The translations under genes and the position numbers were made by a program. From positions 1-64,000 of the forward strand of contig CAJTXM010000009.1 of assembly GCA_910583545.1 (NCBI GenBank): a stretch of DNA of 64,000 nt, in the 5' to 3' direction. Position 1 is the first letter of the stretch. Each line of letters opens with the position of its first letter. Under the pieces are notes generated by a model. That model made no database searches. It saw nothing but the letters and a program-made list of their open reading frames with translations, and was not told the DNA's origin. The stretch comes from an uncultured Christensenella sp. (GTDB taxonomy: Bacteria; Bacillota; Clostridia; Christensenellales; Borkfalkiaceae). Positions 7,880 to 17,212 of this stretch are shown piece by piece.

Positions 7880-8329
7880 TTATCGGGAGTATTTTTTTTC
7901 TGCAGCGGCAATTTTTTCCACTCTGCGACTGTGCCTTCCGCCCTCGAATTCGGTTGAGAGAAATATTTCGACTATTTTTAAAGCATACCCCTCGCCGACA
8001 ACCTTTTCGCCGAGCGCAAGCATATTCGCATCGTTGTGTCTGCGCGTAAACTCGGCGCAGTAAGTATCGTGACAGTGGGCGCAGCGTATACCATTTACTT
8101 TATTTGCGACTATCGAAACGCCGATACCCGTCGAACAAATCACGATGCCTTTTTCACATTCTCCGTTAGCTACCGCCTCGGACGCAGGCAGTGCAAAATC
8201 GGGATAATCGCAACTTTCTGCGCTGTCCGTGCCGAAGTCGGCAACCTCATAGCCGTTGCTTAACAGATAATTTTTAATTGATTTTTTTAAATTGATTCCG
8301 CCATGGTCGGAAGCTAATGCTATTTTCAT
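7880..8329 (-). CDS. rpiB: Ribose-5-phosphate isomerase B
   Basis: 149 aa from the ATG at 8329, the normal family length. A further upstream ATG in frame would add 13 residues and overlap the previous gene. It interconverts ribose 5-phosphate and ribulose 5-phosphate in the non-oxidative pentose phosphate pathway. Visible family marks: KIALASDHGG at the N-terminus (phosphate-binding/ring-opening part), the active-site Cys in ICSTGIGVSIVANK, GIRCAHCHD, and HNDANMLALGEKV. A HSRRVEKI tail matches RpiB C-termini. It starts 4 bp after the phosphatase gene, as in many Bacillota where ywlE and rpiB are adjacent. Confidence 0.95.
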   Translation of the reverse strand: MKIALASDHGGINLKKSIKNYLLSNGYEVADFGTDSAESCDYPDFALPASEAVANGECEKGIVICSTGIGVSIVANKVNGIRCAHCHDTYCAEFTRRHNDANMLALGEKVVGEGYALKIVEIFLSTEFEGGRHSRRVEKIAAAEKKYSR

Positions 8330-8333
8330 AATT

Positions 8334-8783
8334 TTACTCTTCTTCAAATTTTTTAATATAGTTTTCAACTATGTAATCGCACGCAGAACTCAGCGCGTCC
8401 CTCGTAGCCCTGTAAACCGATACGTCTCTGCCGTATGGGTCGGGAATATCGTATCCGCACAGATCTTTTACGCAAGTGACTATGCCGCAATCTTCGAGCA
8501 TTTGTTTCTGCGACGAAGTCATACATACGACAAGCGTTGCCGATGATATCATCTTTTGCGTAAGCTGTTTCGGCGTAAACTTGTCGGATGAAATTCCGAG
8601 CTCGGAAAGTACCGCCCGACTGTTTGCGCTCATCGCAGAGCCGACTTCCGCACGTATTCCGCAGGAAGCAACGCTCCACCACTTGATTTTATTCTTTTTG
8701 ATTTTGGCTTTTAAAAGTGCTTCCGCCATAGGACTGCGACAGGTATTCCCCGTGCAGACAAATAGAATTTTTTTCCTTTTCAT
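8334..8783 (-). CDS. Low-molecular-weight protein phosphatase (YwlE-type arginine/tyrosine phosphatase)
   Basis: 149 aa. The P-loop CTGNTCR (Cys10, Arg16) follows directly on the N-terminal strand KKILFV, and the general acid lies in DIPDPYGRD. These are the complete low-Mr phosphatase signatures. The GNTCRSPMAE form and the location between a Sua5 gene and rpiB are like B. subtilis YwlE, which dephosphorylates protein arginine; whether this enzyme prefers phospho-arginine or phospho-tyrosine cannot be read from the sequence. The ATG overlaps the Sua5 stop (ATGA). Confidence 0.9.
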   Translation of the reverse strand: MKRKKILFVCTGNTCRSPMAEALLKAKIKKNKIKWWSVASCGIRAEVGSAMSANSRAVLSELGISSDKFTPKQLTQKMISSATLVVCMTSSQKQMLEDCGIVTCVKDLCGYDIPDPYGRDVSVYRATRDALSSACDYIVENYIKKFEEE

Positions 8784-9775
8784 TGACTTTTACACGCCTT
8801 TGTAAGTCTGTTCATAACGCCGACCATCACGCCGTCCTGTTTTTCGGGCGCAATCGCTATTATAAGCTGTGCGACATCTTCCCCTTCTCTGAGCTTGGAA
8901 TACAGATTTGAAGCAATTTCACTTTCTCCGCTTCCCAAATCGAGAATATTTTCAACACCGGTTTTTTCAGCCGTTTCACTGTCGCACATTATATAAACCC
9001 TGACGCCCTTTGCGCTCTGTGCAGCATATTCTTCGACTGCTTTTTCCATCTCGCCGTAACTGAAAAGCTGAGTTGAGCAATTCGGCGAATAGTGCTTATA
9101 TTTCATACCCGGAGATCTTGCAGGCGCGCCATCTTTCATATCGCATACACCGCATTTTCCAACTGTGCTCTCAATCTGTTCGCGCGTTATAAGTCCGCTT
9201 CTTAGGATTACGGGAATTTCGCCCGTACAGTCCAGAACCGTACTCTCTATACCGCCCTCGCTTTTCCCTCCGTCTAAAATCAACTCTATTCTGCCGTTGA
9301 GATCAGCATAGACGTGTTCGGCGCTGACGGGACTGACATGCTTTGATACGTTTGCCGACGGAGCGCAGACGGGAAGATTTACGAATTTCAAAAATTCTTG
9401 CGCGCCATTATGAGAAGGGATACGGATAGCGAGTGTATCGAGTCCGCACGAAACCGCCTTTGAAACCTTTCCTTTGCTTTTATAAATCATAGTAAGCGGA
9501 CCGGGAAGAAATTTTTTTGAAAGCGTTTTCGCGTAATCGGGGATTTCATCTACGAGCGCGGAAATATCGTAACCGCTGTGAACGTGCACTATAAGCGGAT
9601 TGTCCTGCGGTCTGCCCTTTATTTTATAAATTTTTTCAACGGCTTCTCCGTCAAAGGCGTTAGCGCCCAAGCCGTAAACCGTTTCCGTAGGAAACGCAAC
9701 CGTTCCGCCGTTTAAGATTATTTCCTTTGCGCGTTTGAGCGATTCGCCATTTACGGGTAAAATATCAGTCTTCAT
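8780..9775 (-). CDS. L-threonylcarbamoyladenylate synthase (Sua5/TsaC type)
   Basis: 331 aa from the ATG at 9775. An upstream in-frame ATG (9802) adds MTRSLLSKT, which family members lack. It makes threonylcarbamoyl-AMP from threonine, bicarbonate and ATP for the t6A modification at tRNA position 37. The YrdC domain (~1-200) shows GGTVAFPTETVYGLGANA, KIYKIKGRPQDNPL and APSANVS. After a linker with RSPGMKYKHYSP (a Sua5 hallmark) comes the C-terminal Sua5 domain (~235-331), so this is the long two-domain form. It overlaps the dnaB 3' end by 11 bp. No good Shine-Dalgarno site is seen, consistent with translational coupling. Confidence 0.93.
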   Translation of the reverse strand: MKTDILPVNGESLKRAKEIILNGGTVAFPTETVYGLGANAFDGEAVEKIYKIKGRPQDNPLIVHVHSGYDISALVDEIPDYAKTLSKKFLPGPLTMIYKSKGKVSKAVSCGLDTLAIRIPSHNGAQEFLKFVNLPVCAPSANVSKHVSPVSAEHVYADLNGRIELILDGGKSEGGIESTVLDCTGEIPVILRSGLITREQIESTVGKCGVCDMKDGAPARSPGMKYKHYSPNCSTQLFSYGEMEKAVEEYAAQSAKGVRVYIMCDSETAEKTGVENILDLGSGESEIASNLYSKLREGEDVAQLIIAIAPEKQDGVMVGVMNRLTKACKSQ

Positions 9776-11213
9776 CGTCTTTGAAAGGAGGCTCCTCGTC
9801 ATCGTAAGCGCTTACGGGAGGAATATTCTGATAGTCGGTACGTTCGGGCGGAGCTTCGTAACCTGCTTCGGGATCGGGATTGACGAACTTCGTCAATTCG
9901 CCCTTGAAACGAAGCGGAATTCTGTCAAGACCGCCGTTTCTGTGTTTTGCCACAATGAGATCCGCCATACCTTTTTTAATGTTTTTCTTTAAGATATCCT
10001 CTTCGGTGGCGTTGACGTCGGGACGGCTGATGAACATAACAATATCCGCGTCCTGCTCTATCGCGCCGGACTCTCGCAAATCAGAAAGCTGAGGATCGCC
10101 GGCGTTCTGCATACGCCTTAACTGAGAAAGCGCGATTACGGGAACGTTGAGTTCCTTTGCCATAATTTTAAGCTCTCTGGTTATGGTTGCCACTTCCTGC
10201 GTTCTGTTCTGTTCGGCGGTTTCTTTACCGCTTGACATAAGCTGAATATAGTCTATCATAACAAGGTCGAGCTGGCCGTTGTTTTTTGATTTTATTCTGC
10301 GGCATTTTGAAAGAATTTCCGCAGGAGTAACGCGCGATGAGTCATCAATATTGATTCTGCTTTTTTTAAGCGCGTCGCTCGCCTTTATAATTTTGCGCCA
10401 GTCGTTGGACGAAAGTTTGCCCGAAAGCGCATCCGCCATACTCACGTTTGCCGAACTGCACAGAAGTCTTTGAATGAGCTGAACTTCCGGCATTTCCAGC
10501 GAGAAAATAGCACATACCGCGTTACAGCTGAGCGCTGCGTGTTCGACAATATTCATAGAAAGCGAAGTTTTTCCCATACCGGGACGGGCGGCAATGACTA
10601 TAAGGTCCGACCTTTGCAGTCCGTTCGTCAGTTTGTCAAGACGCGTAAAGCCCGTGGATAAACCCCTGAAAGCGTCCTTATCCTTGGAAAGTTTTTCAAA
10701 CTTTTCGATAACGGCATCGATGCCGGTACCCTCGCGGATATCCTTAACAGAGGAAGTATCGTTGACGGAGGAAACGTCGTAAATAAGCGCTTCCGCGTGC
10801 TGAATACTTTTGAACTCGCTGTCGCTGTTGCGGGAAAACTCTGCTATTTCGCCTGCGGCGCGGATAAGACTTCTATTGACGCTGTCACGCCTGACAATAT
10901 CGAAATAATATTTATAATTCGCCGCAGACGGAGTCATCTGCGCAAGTTCCGTAACGTAAGAAATTCCGCCGACCTTTTCGAGATTGCCGTCGCTTTCGAG
11001 CCTGTCGCACAGCGTAACGATATCGATGGGCTTTCTCTCGGCAAAGACCATTTTCATAGCGCTTAGAATAAGTCTGTGCGAAGCCTGATAAAAGTCTTTG
11101 TCGGAGAGCTGTTCCAAAACTTCCGAAAGTATTTCGTTGTCGATAAGCATAGAGCTTATGAGCGCCTGCTCCGCTTCGAGATTATTCGGCATAGCGTTGC
11201 TTCTTTCTGCCAT
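9765..11213 (-). CDS. dnaB: Replicative DNA helicase
   Basis: 482 aa, slightly longer than the usual ~450. The N-terminal all-helical domain (~8-110: NLEAEQALISSML, the DnaB opening motif) is followed by a linker and the RecA-like motor domain (~185-450). The motor carries Walker A ARPGMGKTS, Walker B LVMIDYIQLM and the DnaB motif SQLRR with the DLRESGAIEQDAD segment. It unwinds DNA at the replication fork. The C-terminus adds an acidic/proline-rich tail (residues ~450-482, ending PPFKDDED). It lies between pepF (7 bp) and sua5 in the operon that diverges from a DnaD-like gene. Confidence 0.97.
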   Translation of the reverse strand: MAERSNAMPNNLEAEQALISSMLIDNEILSEVLEQLSDKDFYQASHRLILSAMKMVFAERKPIDIVTLCDRLESDGNLEKVGGISYVTELAQMTPSAANYKYYFDIVRRDSVNRSLIRAAGEIAEFSRNSDSEFKSIQHAEALIYDVSSVNDTSSVKDIREGTGIDAVIEKFEKLSKDKDAFRGLSTGFTRLDKLTNGLQRSDLIVIAARPGMGKTSLSMNIVEHAALSCNAVCAIFSLEMPEVQLIQRLLCSSANVSMADALSGKLSSNDWRKIIKASDALKKSRINIDDSSRVTPAEILSKCRRIKSKNNGQLDLVMIDYIQLMSSGKETAEQNRTQEVATITRELKIMAKELNVPVIALSQLRRMQNAGDPQLSDLRESGAIEQDADIVMFISRPDVNATEEDILKKNIKKGMADLIVAKHRNGGLDRIPLRFKGELTKFVNPDPEAGYEAPPERTDYQNIPPVSAYDDEEPPFKDDED

Positions 11214-11219
11214 AGTAAA

Positions 11220-12995
11220 TTAAACCTTCATCAATTGTTCAAATTCTTTAAGAGTATTTTCAAATTCCTGCATTGCATACCTGAACGGTTTTTCGGTAGA
11301 CAAATCCACCCCTGCAAGTTTTAAAAGCGACACGGGATCGGTGGAACATCCGCCAGATAAAAATCTGAAATAGTTTTTAACGGCAGGTTCGCCTTCGGTC
11401 AGTATGCCGTGTGCAATATTGATTGCCGAGATAATGCCCGTTGCATATTTGTAAACGTAGAACGCACGGTAGAAATGGGAAATTCTTGCCCACTCGCAGG
11501 AGATATTGTAGTCGTGTTCGATAGCGTCGCCGTAATATCTTTTACCGATACCTGCGTACAGTTCGCAAAGCCCCTCTTTGGTAAGAGGTTCGCCCCTCTC
11601 CGCCATAGCGTGCGCTTCGTACTCGAATTCGGCGAACATAGTCTGTCTGAAAAGCGTTCCGCGCATCATATCGAGATAGAAATTGAGAAGATACTTCTTC
11701 AATTTCTCGTCCTTTGCGTCTTTTAACATATATTTCAAAAGAAGCACTTCGTTTACGGTACTTGCAACTTCCGCAACAAAAATTTTGTACGAAGCCTTTG
11801 CATAGGGCTGAGCGCCGTTTGAAAAATAACTGTGCAGAGAGTGTCCCATTTCGTGAGCAACCGTAAATACGTTGTCAAGATTGGGCTGATAATTCAAAAG
11901 AACGTAAGGATGCACGTCATAACAGCTGTTGCTGTATGCTCCGCTCCTCTTACCGTCGGTTTCTTCTACGTCGAGCCATCTTTCGTCGTAGCCTTTCTTT
12001 AAAAGAGCCTGATATTCTTTGCCGAGGGGGGCAAGACCTTTTATGACGTAAACGTAAGCTTCGTCATAGTTCATCTTAAATTCGGTATCGGCAACGAGCG
12101 GAGTGTACATATCGTAAAAGTACAGTTTGTCGTAGCCTAAAATCTTTTTTCTGTCGGCGACGTAGCGGTGCATTTTGGGCAGATTTTCGTCGACCGTCTT
12201 TAAAAGATTATCGTATACCGCTCTGTCGACGTCCTCGCTGAAAAGCGCCATTTCGAGGCAGGAGCCGAATTTATAAGCCTTGCTTAAAAAGACATCCTTT
12301 TTAACGTTTCCGCTGTATATCGAGGTAATCGTATTGATAAGCGAATTATACGCCGAATAGTATTTTTCGTACGCTTCTTTTCTCTCTTCGCGCTTTCCGC
12401 CGTCCATTATAAGACCGTAAACGCCGTGCGAAAGTTTGGTTTTTTTGCCCTCGAAATCTATTTCGGGAAGGGGAACTTCGAGGTTGTCTATCATACTGAA
12501 ACTTTCATAAAAATTGTTGAAAATTTCGTTTGACATTCCGATAAGCCTTTCTTCTTTTTCCGAAAGCGTATGCGCCTTATTTCTGATTATTTTCCGCAAA
12601 ACGTATTCGTAATCTTCAAAACGCTTGTCCGTAAGCAAAGACTTCAAATAATTTTCGTCCTGCTCTGCAAGTTCGGGTTCCACAAAGGAAATCTCGGTAG
12701 CGTATTTCGAATACATAGCCATTATTTTCGAATCGTACGCCGAGTATTTGGAAACAGCCGAATCCTCGTCGTGCTTCATAGAGGCGTAAACGGCTATTCT
12801 GTCAAACAGCATACCGAATTTATCGTCTGCCTTAAAAAACTCCAAAAGCACGCCGCTGTCGGAAAGTTTTCCCGAAAAACGCGAAAAATCAATCATTTTT
12901 TCCGCATCCGCATACGCCTTTTCAAAGTCTTCGTCGGTCGGGAACAGATCCTCGACTTTCCATTTATATTCTTCTTTTACCTCGTTTCTTTTCAT
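11220..12995 (-). CDS. pepF: Oligoendopeptidase F (family M3B)
   Basis: 591 aa, normal length. Thimet-like zinc endopeptidase with HEMGH at residues 381-385 (HExxH) followed by SLHSYFS; the third ligand is expected in the FVAEVASTVNE segment about 25 residues on. It cleaves short peptides (7-17 residues) in the cytoplasm; no signal peptide is present. The N-terminal WKVEDLFPTDEDFEKAY is the standard PepF beginning. An AGGAG site precedes the ATG by ~9 nt. It sits 17 bp after the signal peptidase gene in the same operon, where it might recycle peptides. Confidence 0.95.
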   Translation of the reverse strand: MKRNEVKEEYKWKVEDLFPTDEDFEKAYADAEKMIDFSRFSGKLSDSGVLLEFFKADDKFGMLFDRIAVYASMKHDEDSAVSKYSAYDSKIMAMYSKYATEISFVEPELAEQDENYLKSLLTDKRFEDYEYVLRKIIRNKAHTLSEKEERLIGMSNEIFNNFYESFSMIDNLEVPLPEIDFEGKKTKLSHGVYGLIMDGGKREERKEAYEKYYSAYNSLINTITSIYSGNVKKDVFLSKAYKFGSCLEMALFSEDVDRAVYDNLLKTVDENLPKMHRYVADRKKILGYDKLYFYDMYTPLVADTEFKMNYDEAYVYVIKGLAPLGKEYQALLKKGYDERWLDVEETDGKRSGAYSNSCYDVHPYVLLNYQPNLDNVFTVAHEMGHSLHSYFSNGAQPYAKASYKIFVAEVASTVNEVLLLKYMLKDAKDEKLKKYLLNFYLDMMRGTLFRQTMFAEFEYEAHAMAERGEPLTKEGLCELYAGIGKRYYGDAIEHDYNISCEWARISHFYRAFYVYKYATGIISAINIAHGILTEGEPAVKNYFRFLSGGCSTDPVSLLKLAGVDLSTEKPFRYAMQEFENTLKEFEQLMKV

Positions 12996-13012
12996 TTATA
13001 TATGCTCCTAAA

Positions 13013-13669
13013 TTATTTTATCCGAAAAAAACCCGGAAGTTCGAATCTGAAATAAGTGTACATTGCAGTACAAAAAGATTTATGTTCAAGCGACCACTCC
13101 GTCACTACTCCGTCAAGCGTATTCAAAGGGAACGTGCCGAAATTACGGCTGTCAAGACTCACGTTCCTGTTGTCGCCCAAAAGAAACATATGACCTTCCG
13201 GCACGGGATAGCCTATATCGTTATTATGAAAGGTGTTTTTCGGCTCGGCAGCGTCATTGTTATTTGAGTCGACGTAGTTTTCCTCTACTAAGACAAACTG
13301 CTTTTCACCTTTATATTTTATATAGAGTTTACCCCTGTCAAGCTTTACGCTGTCACCGCCCAGAGCTATTACGCGCTTAATAAGATATTCGTTCCCGTCC
13401 CTGAAATACACGACGACTATGTCGCCCCGTTCCGGCGTTTTATTCTTATTGATATAGACGTAATCGCCGCCGATCTCGTCCTCGCTGTCCGCACCGGTCA
13501 AGGTCGGGCTCATAGAGCTGTGAACGACGTAGATTCCCGAAAAATTGAGACTGAATACTATCTCGAACACAACGACGATTGCCACTATTGCAATGGCGAC
13601 GTTCAAAAATATATTTAATTTTGATTTACCGTTTTTTGAATACAGACTGTTTCTGATTTCCGTTAACAT
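13013..13669 (-). CDS. lepB: Type I signal peptidase
   Basis: 218 aa, Gram-positive short form with one membrane anchor (residues ~19-41). Catalytic Ser52 in HSSMSPTL, Lys98 in EYLIKRVIALGGD, and the box-E GDNRNVSLDSR. It releases exported proteins by cutting after the signal sequence, active site outside. An insert GADSEDEIGGDYVYI after the serine box is longer than in many relatives. It starts 4 bp after the hydrolase-like gene with an AAGGGA site. Its product would serve the many secreted proteins in this window, but most of the giant ones have uncleaved anchors. Confidence 0.95.
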   Translation of the reverse strand: MLTEIRNSLYSKNGKSKLNIFLNVAIAIVAIVVVFEIVFSLNFSGIYVVHSSMSPTLTGADSEDEIGGDYVYINKNKTPERGDIVVVYFRDGNEYLIKRVIALGGDSVKLDRGKLYIKYKGEKQFVLVEENYVDSNNNDAAEPKNTFHNNDIGYPVPEGHMFLLGDNRNVSLDSRNFGTFPLNTLDGVVTEWSLEHKSFCTAMYTYFRFELPGFFRIK

Positions 13670-13673
13670 TCCC

Positions 13674-15350
13674 TTATAGCCACATTACGTTATTGATTGC
13701 ATATTTTCCTTCGCACGAGACGCAAAAGCGAACGTTATGCGAATAATCGCTGAGCGGTGTGCCGTTCACCGTTTTGAAAAGTTTGCTTTTTAAAACGAGG
13801 CTTTGCCATACTCCGCCTATTACGTTTTGGGTATACCTGTACATCTCGCCCGTTACGGCGTCCTCTAAGGTAAAAGCCATTTCGCACGTACTGTCGCAGA
13901 AAACGTCTACCTTTAAAACTTTATCCCTCGACGGAGCGTATCTTGCGCTGTTCAGGCGGTAAGTAGTCAGTCCGTGTTCCGAGTAAATGCCTTTTATTCC
14001 CTTTGCCTTTTCCGAAATTTCGGGAAGGACAACGCTATCGGTGAAGAAAATCCCGCCCGTAGCGACCGAACGGATATCGGAGATACAGAATCCGTCGGCG
14101 CCGTTTTTGGCACTGAACATCAGACTGCATTTATCGCAGGTATTTTTAAAGCGTCCGCTCAATTTCTTGACGGCGATTTTGCTCCATACCGTAAAGCCGT
14201 TGACGTACGTCGCGTACGCTATAACGAACAAAACAGCGGTATCCTTATAGATATCGAGATTGCTTACGAACTCGTTAGGGGATACTTTGACCGTTTTTGC
14301 GCAGGGAATCCATTCCCTTATGGAAGAATCTATGGCATCCTCCGCAATGAACGTTCCGCTTTTAATTATGTCGCCCACGGCGTCGAATTTTACCTTAGCG
14401 ACGAGATTTTGTTCGCTGTCGACAGAAACGGATATATCGCCGGGCTGAGGAATTACCATTTGTCTGCCCTTTAAATGCTTATCTAAAAACATAAACATAT
14501 CGGCAGTGCTTTCGCCGTCGATAGACGCGTCGCACTTTACCGAATAGGCAATCGTGCTTTCGCCGGCAAATTCGGGATTGATACGCGAAAAAGTATCGTA
14601 AGCTCTGTCGTAATCGAAACGGATGTCGTTGGTGGAACAGAGCATAAGCACGGGACAGCGAACATAGGGCGCGTATGCCTGCGAATCTATACCGCCGATA
14701 AAACGGTATCTTTCATTGTCGAGCTGATTTTCAACCGTGCGGTATTTGCTGACGCCGAGATAAGCAAGCCAGCCTGCCGCGCACACGGGTACCGCGCAGG
14801 AGAATTTTCTTGCTACGGATAATTTCCAGACAATTTCCCCTCCGTCGCGTAAACCCACAAGCGCAATATTGTCGCTTCCGCTTCTCAAAGATGCGTATTT
14901 ACGCGCGTAAATGCCTACGGCTACCCATTCGTACCAACTCGTTTTATCCGCAGATTCGTCCACGAACTCTTTCTTGCGTCCGCATTTTAAAGTATTGGCG
15001 TATTCTATGTTTTCCGGATAAACCGTAAAACGCTCCGTGCCGCTCCATTCACCGCGGTAGTCGACCATTAACGCCGAATAACCTTTTTTGACGAATATGT
15101 CTATCAAATTCCTGTCGACGCTTTCGGAGCTGTCGGGGAAAATAATAACGGTATCGGCAGAAGGCGCAGCCTCATCATATGCGTAAACTGCGTACGCCTT
15201 TACCCTGCCTGCGCCCGTGTCCCTCCCCAAAAAGGTCACTTCTTCGTATTTTATACCTTTTACACTCTCTTCGCTCAATTTTTCGGCAGACAGTTCAAGC
15301 GTGTCGTCGAAATCGCTCCACAGCGTTGTAGGAGTCATTATATTCGGCAA
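13674..15350 (-). CDS. Alpha/beta-hydrolase fold protein lacking the catalytic serine
   Basis: 558 aa from a TTG at 15350, chosen because AAGGAG (15363-15358) lies 7 nt before it; the ATG 12 nt further on is too far from that site, and the upstream ATG at 15371 has none. The first ~300 residues form an alpha/beta-hydrolase: strand TVIIFPDSSES, GYSALMVDYRGEWSG, then the nucleophile elbow reads VGLRDGGE (R168-D169) instead of GxSxG. The acid position CSTNDIRFDYDRAY is kept, but no histidine is seen where expected (SVKCDASIDGES). This suggests a pseudoenzyme or a non-standard nucleophile. The C-terminal half is beta-rich, like S15/CocE-type esterases with an added jelly roll. No signal peptide. 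First gene of the dnaB operon. Confidence 0.7.
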   Translation of the reverse strand: MPNIMTPTTLWSDFDDTLELSAEKLSEESVKGIKYEEVTFLGRDTGAGRVKAYAVYAYDEAAPSADTVIIFPDSSESVDRNLIDIFVKKGYSALMVDYRGEWSGTERFTVYPENIEYANTLKCGRKKEFVDESADKTSWYEWVAVGIYARKYASLRSGSDNIALVGLRDGGEIVWKLSVARKFSCAVPVCAAGWLAYLGVSKYRTVENQLDNERYRFIGGIDSQAYAPYVRCPVLMLCSTNDIRFDYDRAYDTFSRINPEFAGESTIAYSVKCDASIDGESTADMFMFLDKHLKGRQMVIPQPGDISVSVDSEQNLVAKVKFDAVGDIIKSGTFIAEDAIDSSIREWIPCAKTVKVSPNEFVSNLDIYKDTAVLFVIAYATYVNGFTVWSKIAVKKLSGRFKNTCDKCSLMFSAKNGADGFCISDIRSVATGGIFFTDSVVLPEISEKAKGIKGIYSEHGLTTYRLNSARYAPSRDKVLKVDVFCDSTCEMAFTLEDAVTGEMYRYTQNVIGGVWQSLVLKSKLFKTVNGTPLSDYSHNVRFCVSCEGKYAINNVMWL

Positions 15351-15416
15351 AACGTTACTCCTTGTAAGCAAAGACGAAACCGCAAAAAAATTTACAGCAA
15401 ATTACAGCGAATGTAA

Positions 15417-15489
15417 TTGATTTTTTTTCGTCTTACACTTATAATATAATTTACTTAACTATTATAGTCCTTTCGGGAAAATAAATCAA
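15417..15489. promoter_or_regulatory. Near-symmetric bidirectional promoter (dnaB operon / DnaD-like gene)
   Basis: Plus strand: TTGATT 15417-15422, 17 bp, TATAAT 15440-15445 (a second overlapping TATAAT at 15445-15450). Minus strand: TTGATT 15489-15484, 17 bp, TATAAT 15466-15461. The two promoters have the same -35, spacing and -10 and are mirror images around ~15453; predicted starts (15452 and 15454) almost coincide. Polymerase bound for one direction must cover the other promoter. Confidence 0.8.
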
Positions 15490-15512
15490 GCGATAAAACG
15501 GAGATTAAGAAA

Positions 15513-17207
15513 ATGGCTTTTATTTCGGTTTCCGACGAAGTAGCGAACAAGTCTTTCACTTACGTCGAAAATAAGTTCATAACTAAATATCTGCCCGTTC
15601 TCAATGCCGTTGCGGTAAAGGTCTACCTTTATTCGCTGTATCTTTTTCAGAGCGGACGCCCGAACAGTTCCGTTGAGGAGCTTGCGGAAAAGCTGAATCT
15701 TACCGTCGAAGACGTTAAAGCACATTTCGAAGCGCTAGAAGAGCTGGAACTCGTCTCCGTCCTCTCCGCGTCTCCTTTCGAAGTTAAAATTCTCGATGCC
15801 GAAAACGTGAGCGGAACGCCGAAAAAATTCAAACCCGAAAAATACGCCGATTTCACAAAAGCCGTTCAGAGCATTATAAAAGGGCGTATGATCTCTACAA
15901 ACGAGTTCAGAGAATACTTCGTTCTGCTTGAAGAATACGGGTTTGAACAGACTGCGCTGATTATGATAATTTCTTACTGCGTCAATTTAAAAGGCGACAA
16001 TATACGTTTGCCGTACATAAAAAAGGTAGCAAAAAACTTTGCGGAAGAAGGCGTTACGACAACGAAGAAAGTCGACGAAAAGCTTTCGGCTTTTACCTCC
16101 TCCACGCCTGCGCTTTTAAACATTTTCAAGTCTTCCGGCATCACGAAACAGCCCGATATCGACGACGATAAACTCTATAAAAAATGGACGGGTGAGCTCG
16201 GCTTCGAGGATAAGGCGATAATCGCCTGCGCAAAGAATTTTAAAATTAAAACCGTGGAAAAGCTTGATACAAACCTCGAAGAACTGTACAAAAACAAGAA
16301 ATTCGACGTCAAGGAAATTGAAGATTTCTGCAAAAACAAGAATGCGGTGTATTCCGCAACTCTTGATATTGCAAAAGCGCTCGGCGTGTATATGCAGAAC
16401 TCGGCGCCGTATATAGAAACTTACGTCAACGTCTGGTGCGATTTGGGCTTTAATCTTAACTGCCTTAAAAAAATTGCCGATTACTGTTTTAAAAACGGCA
16501 GAAAATCGTTTGAGGATATGCACGAATTTGTGTCAAAGCTCTACGACGGCGGTATTGTTTCTGACGGAAGCGTCGACGAATATATCGAAAAAACCAAAAT
16601 ACGTGACAATTTCATTAAAACAATACTCAGCGCCTGCGGTCTGACGAGAAAGGTTATTGACTTTGACAGGATTAGCTATGAAAAATGGAAGAGCTGGAAT
16701 TTTTCCGACGAAATGATTTTGGAAGCGGCGCGCCTTTCCGAAAACAAGTTAAACCCCGTATCTTATATAAACGGAATTCTTTCGGCCTGGAAAAACGAAG
16801 GTAAATTCACTCCCGACGCCGTATCCTCTTCCGTTCGTCCGAAAGGTCAGACAACGAAAGCCGATATAGAAAGGCACTATTATAATTTACGGCATACGGC
16901 GGAGGATAATGCCGAAAAAGCGCTTAATTCTGCGCTTGCCGACAGCGAGTACGCAAACATAAGACGGCAATTAAACGAACTTGCAATTTCTTTGGCGTTT
17001 GCGGAAGTGAAAGACAGTAACGAAGCGGAAATTATTTCAAAGCAAATCAAAAAACTCGAAACGGACGAAAACAAGAGACTGAAAGAGCTTTGCATAGACA
17101 AATCCGATTTTATCCCCCGTTACTCCTGCACGATCTGTAACGACACCGGTTATACGAAAGACGGTTCACCCTGCGAATGTATGAAAAAATTCATAACAAC
17201 ATTATAA
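15513..17207 (+). CDS. DnaD-domain replication initiation protein
   Basis: 564 aa. The N-terminal ~100 residues look like a winged helix (PNSSVEELAEKLNLTVEDVKAHFEALEELELV). Two or more DnaD-like C-terminal (DnaB_2/PF07261 type) helical repeats follow, with repeated segments of the form YKKWTGELGF.D..I..A and YEKWKSWNFSDEMILEAA ending in YINGIL. The last ~40 residues hold CTICNDTGYTKDGSPCECM, a Cys cluster like the zinc site at the N-terminus of DnaC-type helicase loaders. DnaD proteins remodel origin DNA and help load the helicase (family knowledge). It is divergent from, and shares a promoter with, the operon carrying dnaB. GGAG site 9 nt before the ATG. Confidence 0.85.
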   Translation: MAFISVSDEVANKSFTYVENKFITKYLPVLNAVAVKVYLYSLYLFQSGRPNSSVEELAEKLNLTVEDVKAHFEALEELELVSVLSASPFEVKILDAENVSGTPKKFKPEKYADFTKAVQSIIKGRMISTNEFREYFVLLEEYGFEQTALIMIISYCVNLKGDNIRLPYIKKVAKNFAEEGVTTTKKVDEKLSAFTSSTPALLNIFKSSGITKQPDIDDDKLYKKWTGELGFEDKAIIACAKNFKIKTVEKLDTNLEELYKNKKFDVKEIEDFCKNKNAVYSATLDIAKALGVYMQNSAPYIETYVNVWCDLGFNLNCLKKIADYCFKNGRKSFEDMHEFVSKLYDGGIVSDGSVDEYIEKTKIRDNFIKTILSACGLTRKVIDFDRISYEKWKSWNFSDEMILEAARLSENKLNPVSYINGILSAWKNEGKFTPDAVSSSVRPKGQTTKADIERHYYNLRHTAEDNAEKALNSALADSEYANIRRQLNELAISLAFAEVKDSNEAEIISKQIKKLETDENKRLKELCIDKSDFIPRYSCTICNDTGYTKDGSPCECMKKFITTL

Positions 17208-17212
17208 AAACC

